A DNA stretch of 64,000 nt from Kiritimatiellales bacterium (GTDB taxonomy: Bacteria; Verrucomicrobiota; Kiritimatiellia; Kiritimatiellales; Tichowtungiaceae): positions 186,001 through 250,000 of the forward strand of contig JBBADV010000002.1 in assembly GCA_041656295.1 (NCBI GenBank), written 5' to 3'. A program made the position numbers and the translations under genes. Positions 57,788-64,000 of this stretch are shown one piece after another. Every line of letters starts with the position of its first letter. Position 1 is the stretch's first letter. The notes below the pieces were generated by a model. It did no database searches. It saw only the letters and a program-made list of their open reading frames with translations, and had not been told where the DNA came from.

Positions 57788-59245
57788 ATGAAAACCAAAC
57801 TGTTTTGCATCGCACTGGCATACACCTGTTTTATACAGGTGGGGGTTTCAGCCGAATCAACCACCGGAACAACCGTTGCAGATGGCCCGATTGATATCGG
57901 GTCGCGGTTAGAATTATTTGTGGATGATTTTCTCGTTGAAAATATTGCCGGGAAAGTAGGCCTGCATCTGCATCATCCCGAACCGCAGGAAATTGTGTTG
58001 GTTACGGATAAACCATGGGAGGGCAACACCTGCTGTTATTACACGCTGTTTCAGGACGGCGATATGTACCGGATGTATTATCGCGGAACTCACAGCGATA
58101 CTGCAATGGAAGATGAAGTATTCTGTTATGCTTACAGCACCAACGGTATTGACTGGATTCGTCCGAATCTCGGACTGTTTGAGTTTAAAGGATCAAAAGA
58201 AAATAATATCATTCATAACGGTGTTGCCCGGCATAATTTCACGCCGTTTAAAGACACAAATCCGGTTTGTCCGCCGAATGAAAGGTATAAAGCAATGGGC
58301 GGACATTCCCGCACCGGCGGACTCTATGCGTTTAAATCCGCGGACGGTGTACACTGGACGCTGATGCAGAATGAACCGGTCTTTCCGTCGAGCTGGGAAA
58401 AACGTTCGGGCTGGCCGCAGCCGTGGTTTGATTCGCAGAATCTGGCGTTCTGGGATCCGGTACGTAAATCATACGTGTTATATTTCCGTCATTTCCGCGA
58501 TAAAACATACCGTGATGTAATGATGGCGACGTCGCCGGATCTGATCAACTGGAGCAAGAACCCTGAATTTCTTGAATATCCGGGTGTTGCACCGGAACAT
58601 CTCTATACAAGTTCGATTATTCAGTATCCACGCAATCCGCATTTTTATATCGGCTTTCCGACGCGGTTTATTTCTCTCACTGCGCAAACCGAACCGCTGT
58701 TTATGAGCAGCCGGGACGGGTTGACGTTTAAGCGCTGGCCGGGGGCTGTGATTCCTGTTGATGCACCGGCCGATCGCGATGGCAACCGCAGTAATTATAT
58801 CTGGTGGGGCCTGCTGGAACTCCCGGGAAATGACGCTGAATATTCAATTTATGCGCATGAAGCCTATTATGACGGACCGGCATCGCGGCTGCGCCGCTTC
58901 ACTTATCGGAAAGACGGATTTGCGTCACTGCGGGCTGCACCGGAAGGCGGTGTGGTTGAAACGAAACTGCTGCGATTCAGCGGAACCCAGCTGGTACTGA
59001 ATTTTAAAGCCAAAGCCAAACATTTCAGATATGACGGCGGCAGTATACAGGTCGAAATCATTGATGAAGGCGGCTATCCAGTGGAAGGTTTTTCACTGCC
59101 TGATTGCGAAAAGCTGCAGGGCGATTCGCTTGAGCAGACGGTGGTGTGGAAGTCCGGACGCACTCTTAGAATGCTGGAAGGCGTTCCGGTGCGATTCCGT
59201 TTTCATATGAAATATGCCGATCTGTTTTCATTTCAGATAAAATAA
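57788..59245 (+). CDS. Secreted five-blade-propeller-like glycosidase, unassigned family
   Basis: The protein has 485 residues with a signal peptide (KLFCIALAYTCFIQVGVSA). The mature protein begins DIGSRLELFVDDFLVENIAG and contains YYTLFQDGDMYRMYYRG, CYAYSTNGIDWIRPNLG, LYAFKSADGVHWTLM and SQNLAFWDPVRKSYVLYFR. The Ser/Asp-rich blades (STNGIDW, SADGVHW, SSRDGLTF) recall GH32/GH43/GH33-like propellers, with a C-terminal sandwich. Many PVC genomes encode relatives annotated as hypothetical. The substrate and catalytic residues cannot be fixed. It lies in one operon-like row with the kelch genes. Confidence 0.7.
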   Translation: MKTKLFCIALAYTCFIQVGVSAESTTGTTVADGPIDIGSRLELFVDDFLVENIAGKVGLHLHHPEPQEIVLVTDKPWEGNTCCYYTLFQDGDMYRMYYRGTHSDTAMEDEVFCYAYSTNGIDWIRPNLGLFEFKGSKENNIIHNGVARHNFTPFKDTNPVCPPNERYKAMGGHSRTGGLYAFKSADGVHWTLMQNEPVFPSSWEKRSGWPQPWFDSQNLAFWDPVRKSYVLYFRHFRDKTYRDVMMATSPDLINWSKNPEFLEYPGVAPEHLYTSSIIQYPRNPHFYIGFPTRFISLTAQTEPLFMSSRDGLTFKRWPGAVIPVDAPADRDGNRSNYIWWGLLELPGNDAEYSIYAHEAYYDGPASRLRRFTYRKDGFASLRAAPEGGVVETKLLRFSGTQLVLNFKAKAKHFRYDGGSIQVEIIDEGGYPVEGFSLPDCEKLQGDSLEQTVVWKSGRTLRMLEGVPVRFRFHMKYADLFSFQIK

Positions 59246-59276
59246 TTCATTTGTGGGGCAAAAGAATACCTGTGTT

Positions 59277-61157
59277 ATGAAACAAATATTTTTCATATAT
59301 GCAGTATTTTTATTTGCCCTGACCGACCATGTATGCGCTGTTCGAGTAACCGAGGCACAAAGCGGAATTGTGCTTTTTGATAATAACGGATTTGAGCAGG
59401 ATGCCATCAATAGCACACCTGCTCAAACGGTTGCCGGAACAATCACTGCAAAAGAGCAGGATCGTGTTTTCGGGCCTGCATCTGGCGGGCCGGGGGCATT
59501 TAAGGGGGCGCGGTATGCTTACACATCCCGGGATCAGAACGGCGCGGGAAATATTGAAATTAAAGCGCCTAAGGCGGTAACTGCCAGCGGGCAAACGTTG
59601 CTGATGGAATGGGCGTGGTATCTGCCCTCAGCCAGCAATGCAAAGTGGGGATTGAGGGGCGATTTACAATTTTATAAAAGTTTATGGCGGGCAGGAAACG
59701 GGTCAATCGAAGTTATCGTTAATGATAAGTGGGGGGAACGCCGCGGAAATTATACTGCGGATAAATGGCTGAAGTGTTCTTTGAAATATACCATTGGTGA
59801 TCAAACTGCGGATTTCACGGCTGACGGTGTAACCATGAAGCTGGAAGTGGATACGTATAAGGGCGGTGCGCCGGGAGTTCTGGGAATTTTTTTCAGCCAT
59901 AATAACCAGTCTGGCTATTATCTGGACGGAATTTATGAAATGAATACTGATACCCGCCCTGAATTGCCTGAGTGGATTGATGCAACGTGGAAACGTTTTC
60001 CGAATACGCCCCGGGGAATTCAATGGCCGGCGGTGGGTATGATTGATAACACATTTATTTCAGCCGGCGGCTGGTGTTCAGGGGAAGAGGTTGCGTCGAA
60101 ACCTGGAATTTATCCGCGCGGATTTTTTAATGATGTGTTTGCGATGGATGTGACAGCGCCGGACAAAGGCTGGTCACGGCTGCCTGATTTTCCCGGCGAA
60201 GCCCGGATGGGTACGGCTTGTGTGACGGTGAATAACAAACTGTATGTCTGGGGCGGTCTCAGTTATACCGCACCGTACTGTTATACGGACGGTTATGTGC
60301 TATCTAAAGAAACCGGCAGTTGGAAATGGACGACACTGCCGCCGCTGCCGCACGCATTAGTGTTTCCCGGCAACTGTGCACTGGGCGGCAAAATTTATCT
60401 TATCGGGGGGAGCGATTATGATCGAACAGGATATTTCTCGGCAAACTCCCGCGATGGAACTGTTCCGGGGATAGGACAGAGACTGCTGGTATTTGATACC
60501 GAAAACCCTGCACAGGGATGGAAAGAACTGTCGGCATGTCCCGGCACCGTACGATTTAATACCGCGGCGGCGGCGGTGAACGGAAAATTATATGTTTTCG
60601 GCGGGGCAACCGGCATTGACTCTCCTAATGCGAAAGTCAATACAGTTGTTGATAACTGGCGTTATGACCCGGCTGAAAACCGGTGGGAATGTCTGCCTTA
60701 TCTCCCGATTGCCAGCGGCAATTTCCCGGCCGGTGAAATTGTGTATAAAAACCGTTACATTCTGCTTGTGGGCGGTGTTCAGTATCCGAATATCCAGTAT
60801 CCTAACGGGTGGACAGAAAAATCTCTGTCATTCGGGTTGGCAAAAATGTTTTATCCGCAATATGTACGGGAAGGGGAAGCCTGGAGCGGAAAAAATCAAC
60901 GGTATGTCAGCGACATTTTTGTCTATGATACGGTGAATAATTCATTCGGTGAAGCCACCATGCTGCCGTTTAATAATAACATGACCAAATTCATCGTGCG
61001 CGGAGATAACATCTATCTGATTTCCGGTGAAACCGGCGGTCTGTTTTTTGATGATGAATATTATGGGCACCATCCAGACTTTTTCCTGGAAGGAACACTG
61101 CAGATGAAACCAGAAAATGGAAGCTTTCGTTTTTTCATCACCGGAAGAGAGGAATAA
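59277..61157 (+). CDS. Secreted kelch-repeat protein, copy 2
   Basis: The protein has 626 residues from the ATG at 59277; a GTG at 59253 is less likely because the signal peptide starts at MKQIFFIYAVFLF. It is a close paralogue of the gene at 55177 over its whole length, with the N-domain and the same kelch blades (KLYVWGGLSYT, KIYLIGGSDYD, KLYVFGGATG, YILLVGGVQY, NIYLISGETGG). It lacks the 12-residue insert QPPSGGREEVNV of copy 1. Function is the same as for copy 1, whatever that is. It is followed by the GntR regulator. Confidence 0.83.
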   Translation: MKQIFFIYAVFLFALTDHVCAVRVTEAQSGIVLFDNNGFEQDAINSTPAQTVAGTITAKEQDRVFGPASGGPGAFKGARYAYTSRDQNGAGNIEIKAPKAVTASGQTLLMEWAWYLPSASNAKWGLRGDLQFYKSLWRAGNGSIEVIVNDKWGERRGNYTADKWLKCSLKYTIGDQTADFTADGVTMKLEVDTYKGGAPGVLGIFFSHNNQSGYYLDGIYEMNTDTRPELPEWIDATWKRFPNTPRGIQWPAVGMIDNTFISAGGWCSGEEVASKPGIYPRGFFNDVFAMDVTAPDKGWSRLPDFPGEARMGTACVTVNNKLYVWGGLSYTAPYCYTDGYVLSKETGSWKWTTLPPLPHALVFPGNCALGGKIYLIGGSDYDRTGYFSANSRDGTVPGIGQRLLVFDTENPAQGWKELSACPGTVRFNTAAAAVNGKLYVFGGATGIDSPNAKVNTVVDNWRYDPAENRWECLPYLPIASGNFPAGEIVYKNRYILLVGGVQYPNIQYPNGWTEKSLSFGLAKMFYPQYVREGEAWSGKNQRYVSDIFVYDTVNNSFGEATMLPFNNNMTKFIVRGDNIYLISGETGGLFFDDEYYGHHPDFFLEGTLQMKPENGSFRFFITGREE

Positions 61158-61223
61158 CGGGAAATATATTAGGGTAATCTATGCGCATGTAGAATTATTT
61201 TATGTTGAAAAATCGAGACATTC

Positions 61224-61258
61224 TTGACTCTTCGAAGACGTTACGTATCCTGTACGAA
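61224..61258 (+). promoter_or_regulatory. GntR promoter, possibly leaderless
   Basis: TTGACT (61224-61229), 16 bases, TATCCT (61246-61251), then six bases to the ATG at 61258, where transcription should start. There is no ribosome site. CGTA-TCCTG-TACG (61244-61256) is a small palindrome over the -10 and could be an autoregulatory site. Confidence 0.45.
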
Positions 61259-61923
61259 TGACCGTAGCAGAACAGGTTTTAAACTGGATTGAAAATTATA
61301 TTGAAGAAAACCGGCTCGGAGTCGGGGATGCTCTGCCGGGAGAACTGGATATGGTGGCTGAAACCGGATTCAGCCGCGCATCTGTCCGCGAAGCATTAAC
61401 GGCGCTGAAAGTGCTCGGAATTATCCATACCCGGCGCAAGGGAGGAATCCGCATTATCCGCAATCCGGTGACGCTGGGATTGCGCCACTATTTTGCCGAT
61501 CAATACGAAGATACCGGTCGATATAAGGATATGATGGAATTCCGCGCCGTAATGGAGTGGGGGCTGGGGCCGCTGGCTTTACAGCGCATCAATAAAACAA
61601 CGATAAAAAAACTCCGGCGGCTGGTTGAAGGCATTGAAAAAAAACCAGAAGACGTTACGGTTGAAGATATTATTCGCGCGGAGACAGAGTTTCATAAAAC
61701 ACTTACGGATGGATGTAAAAACAAGCTGGCCGGATTGTTTGTTCATATTTATGAGCCGGTCTTCCGGAGCTGGTGGGCGGATAATCCGGTTACTCCGACA
61801 GAACACAAAAAAGACTGGGTGGAACGGCATGGCAGCATGGTCGATGCGCTGGATGCCGGAGATGATGTATATTTTACACAGCTGCTCCGAAACCATACGT
61901 TCCAGTATTTAGGAATCAAATAG
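61258..61923 (+). CDS. GntR/FadR-subfamily regulator (FCD domain)
   Basis: The protein has 221 residues. The winged HTH at 1-70 shows LPGELDMVAETGFSRASVRE, LKVLGIIHTRRKGGIRI. The rest is an all-helical FCD domain (FRAVMEWGLGPLAL, AETEFHKTLTDGC, HGSMVDALDAGD, LLRNHTFQYL) with the usual Asp/His metal or ligand residues. FadR-type regulators bind short palindromes such as TTGTC-N-GACAA and respond to sugar acids. Similar palindromes occur in four promoters of this block, making it the likely local repressor. No ribosome site is seen. Confidence 0.9.
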   Translation: MTVAEQVLNWIENYIEENRLGVGDALPGELDMVAETGFSRASVREALTALKVLGIIHTRRKGGIRIIRNPVTLGLRHYFADQYEDTGRYKDMMEFRAVMEWGLGPLALQRINKTTIKKLRRLVEGIEKKPEDVTVEDIIRAETEFHKTLTDGCKNKLAGLFVHIYEPVFRSWWADNPVTPTEHKKDWVERHGSMVDALDAGDDVYFTQLLRNHTFQYLGIK

Positions 61924-62252
61924 TTCTGTATTTTTCAGATTTTGCCTTTGAAGGCTGCGTGGAGATTGATAGAAAATATATGATTTACGCTCAACTTATT
62001 GATTATTAATAGGTTATACTTTGCTAGGTGGGAAATGAGATATTTTCACTGGAACCAGTGTCCGGAACGGTAAATGTAGGCATTAAAAAAACGGATCGGG
62101 CAAGAATGTAAAATCTGATAAGCATCTGTGCTAATTTCTGTAAGTTTTAAAAAATTAAAAAAAAACAGTTGATTTTGATTTTTCATAAACGTATTGTCTG
62201 ACAAAAAGCGATCGCAAAGTATTCGATACGTAGCAAATTTAAAGGATGTAGG
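61924..62252. other. 329-bp gap holding a regulated promoter
   Basis: A+T-rich. Apart from the promoter/operator at 62169-62206 and the ribosome site AAAGGATG before 62253, no gene or repeat is seen. Confidence 0.5.
62169..62206 (+). promoter_or_regulatory. Promoter with TTGTCTGACAA operator
   Basis: TTGATT (62169-62174), 17 bases, TATTGT (62192-62197). The perfect 11-bp palindrome TTGTCTGACAA (62194-62204) overlaps the -10, as in the promoters at 53512, 54120 and 54206. This form is close to the published FadR-type pattern. Confidence 0.65.
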
Positions 62253-63035
62253 ATGAAAAAACTAATGATCACTATCGCGACAACAATTGGATTTGTGAGC
62301 AGTATTTTAGCAGAGACTTTAATCAGTTTTATTGCCAACGGACAAGATGCTGGACCAACAGCTCAGCAGTGGACATGGACTCTTGATGGAGGAACCGCCG
62401 CTCCCAGTCTTTATTATACCAATGAAGCGGTTAATGGTGCGTCATATTATTCATGGGCATTTGACTCCGTTGCCGGTGATAAAGGATCTTATTTGTTGCA
62501 AGCAAGTGCTGCCAAAACAAGCATTATGCGACAGGATGGATGGACATTGACATATATTTCACGGACACAGGATGCCAGATCGCAAGGGTATCATCGCCTT
62601 CGATTTAGAGATGGTGATGCATATTTTGATATGCATTTTGTTGCTAATTCTTCTACAACTAATAACGGGCTGTATATTGCAAAATCAGCTGCTGCAGGTG
62701 GCGGATATCAATTTATAGCATTTAATTTCTCCGATACTTACAGCACTGTTCAGCTGACATACGAACCTGTCGTTGCAGGGAGTCTTAATTCGAATGATGT
62801 CGTGAAGATATGGATTAATGGAAGAGAGGTTTATGCCGGCAGCAGGGCAATATGCGCCATTGGAACAACCGGAATTATACGCGTGGAATTCGGGGATGCT
62901 GCTATTGGCGGAACGGGACTGTTTTTTGTGAATCAAGTTATTCTGGATTCCGGTATTCACGTCATTCCGATTCCGCGTTTCCTTAATTTATATCTGTTAT
63001 CATCTCTGTCTTTTTCAAGTAACTGTTATTTTTAA
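62253..63035 (+). CDS. Secreted beta-sandwich protein
   Basis: This 260-residue protein has a signal peptide (KLMITIATTIGFVSSILA) and a concanavalin/LamG-like domain, with SGxTW-like repeats such as RQDGWTLTYISRTQDARSQ and HRLRFRDGDAYFDMHF. The same domain recurs at the start of the next gene (SGWTWTYISRT, YHSAKFRDG). The C-terminus VIPIPRFLNLYLLSS looks like a worn PEP-CTERM tag that has lost the Glu and the basic end. The promoter upstream carries the shared operator. Confidence 0.75.
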   Translation: MKKLMITIATTIGFVSSILAETLISFIANGQDAGPTAQQWTWTLDGGTAAPSLYYTNEAVNGASYYSWAFDSVAGDKGSYLLQASAAKTSIMRQDGWTLTYISRTQDARSQGYHRLRFRDGDAYFDMHFVANSSTTNNGLYIAKSAAAGGGYQFIAFNFSDTYSTVQLTYEPVVAGSLNSNDVVKIWINGREVYAGSRAICAIGTTGIIRVEFGDAAIGGTGLFFVNQVILDSGIHVIPIPRFLNLYLLSSLSFSSNCYF

Positions 63036-63064
63036 AGCCGATGCTAAGTAAAAAGGGAAATCCA

Positions 63065-64000
63065 ATGGCGATTGGGCAAAAAATAAACAAAACGTATGTC
63101 TTTTTCGTATTAATTTATGTTTTTCGTCTGCAAGTAAATGCAGCAATCAGTATATTATATACCGCTCCGGGGAATCCTGCGGAACAACAATGGGCGGCTG
63201 ATTTACGGGGAATTACTGTTAAGGGAATAACCAATGTGATTAATGAGGTTATTTATCCGGCGTGGGAGTTTGATTCGCTAAAAGATCAGCAGGGATGGTA
63301 TCTTAATAATAGATTTAGTCAAACGGCGCGTCAGGCGATGCTTGAATCCGGTTGGACATGGACATATATCTCTAGAACAACACTTGCCCCGAGTGCTGGA
63401 TATCATTCTGCCAAATTTCGTGACGGTGTTAATTTATGGTCATTACAGTTCCGGCAAAGCTCCTCACCCGGCTCTAATAACGGAGTATGGCTTCATTTCG
63501 GTTCTGGGAAATACATTCACTTAAAAGCACTGAGTTTGAATGATGATTTTTGCGTTGTACAGGTGACGTGTACTCCGGCGAATCCGGGGTTCCATGATGA
63601 CAACGACCTGATTGCATTTTATGTGAACGGGGAGAAAGTACATGAAATGCGCCGACGCCAACAGGATCTGACCACCGGAGTTGTCCGTGGAGAAATACTC
63701 GATGAGGCCAGCGGCGGACCGGGGAATTTCGCGGTTAATCTTTACCGGATTGATACCGGTATAAATCTGGATGCATATCATAGTGCCGGAGGTGTATTTT
63801 TTTCACTGATATTTGTTGAAAATACAGCAACAATTCCGGCACCGCCGCGCAATGAGAGTTATCTTCATAATTATCATTCTAATTTTGTTCAACAGGCTCT
63901 GGCCGGCGGAATTGATGTACTTTTTATCGGCGATTCCATTACTGAATATTGGTGTAGTCCGGGATGCGGGCTGCCGGTGTGGAACAGATTGTGGTCAGAT
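63065..64000 (+). CDS. Secreted protein: beta-sandwich plus SGNH/GDSL hydrolase, truncated by window
   Basis: A frame of 312 codons runs off the right edge. The start at 63065 follows AAAGGGAAATCC. A signal peptide (TYVFFVLIYVFRLQVNA) leads to a sandwich domain paralogous to the protein at 62253, then a linker, then IDVLFIGDSITEYW, block I of SGNH (GDSL) hydrolases with the nucleophile Ser in GDSI. The remaining blocks lie beyond the window. SGNH enzymes of this type often deacetylate polysaccharides. It is 29 bp after the previous gene, so it belongs to the same operon. Confidence 0.8.
   Translation, partial: MAIGQKINKTYVFFVLIYVFRLQVNAAISILYTAPGNPAEQQWAADLRGITVKGITNVINEVIYPAWEFDSLKDQQGWYLNNRFSQTARQAMLESGWTWTYISRTTLAPSAGYHSAKFRDGVNLWSLQFRQSSSPGSNNGVWLHFGSGKYIHLKALSLNDDFCVVQVTCTPANPGFHDDNDLIAFYVNGEKVHEMRRRQQDLTTGVVRGEILDEASGGPGNFAVNLYRIDTGINLDAYHSAGGVFFSLIFVENTATIPAPPRNESYLHNYHSNFVQQALAGGIDVLFIGDSITEYWCSPGCGLPVWNRLWSD

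Overview
The window looks like chromosomal DNA of a Gram-negative member of the PVC superphylum, most likely Kiritimatiellota or a close relative. This is an inference. It rests on Kdo and LPS-export genes, a very long GreA-type protein like the chlamydial one, PEP-CTERM surface proteins, many secreted carbohydrate-active proteins, a sulfatase remnant with an intact active-site signature, and an HPr/HprK/PtsI set with no PTS permease in view.

Layout. (1) 1-12.3 kb: carbohydrate catabolism with an FAD oxidoreductase, GH36 alpha-galactosidase, AraC regulator, aldo/keto reductase, zinc dehydrogenase, GH38 alpha-mannosidase and LacI regulator. (2) 12.3-22.5 kb: accessory, decayed DNA. It holds a RAYT transposase inside its own REP-like palindromes, two near-copies of a PEP-CTERM gene (one frameshifted at its anchor), a beta-helix protein, a large clan-A glycosidase, sulfatase and dehydrogenase fragments, and an intact fucose mutarotase. 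(3) 22.5-28.1 kb, minus strand: GT2 glycosyltransferase, GreA-fusion protein, a short MgtE with a leader ORF and a hairpin over its ribosome site, and a Cys-rich protein. (4) 28.3-36 kb: rod-shape operon mreBCD-mrdA-rodA-rng, then an exonuclease. (5) 36.06-38.9 kb: a cassette between about 44-bp direct repeats, with a long hairpin, a terminator, an EcoRI-family adenine methylase and a DUF262-HNH protein, probably a defence module. (6) 39-53.1 kb: housekeeping genes, including def, kdsB-kdsA-lptA/C-lptB-hpf-hprK-ptsH, ptsI and metK. (7) From tRNA-Arg (53.19 kb) to the right edge: a second accessory block with an internally deleted DapA-family gene, a PEP-CTERM protein, two kelch proteins, a stand-alone copy of their N-domain, a propeller enzyme, a GntR/FCD regulator and two further secreted proteins.

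The most interesting signals are these. First, four promoters in block 7 carry the same palindrome (TTATGTC-N-GACATAA or TTGTCTGACAA type) over the -10 box, which suggests a local regulon of the GntR encoded at 61.26 kb. Second, the methylase/DUF262-HNH cassette has flanking direct repeats and a roughly 100-nt stepped hairpin with its own terminator. Third, the mgtE leader has a 39-codon ORF and a hairpin that hides the ribosome site. Fourth, the RAYT element carries two-hairpin palindromes closed by GGAGGG/CCCTCC. Several short repeat families are scattered between genes. One now encodes the last 38 or so residues of PBP2 and supplies the rodA ribosome site.
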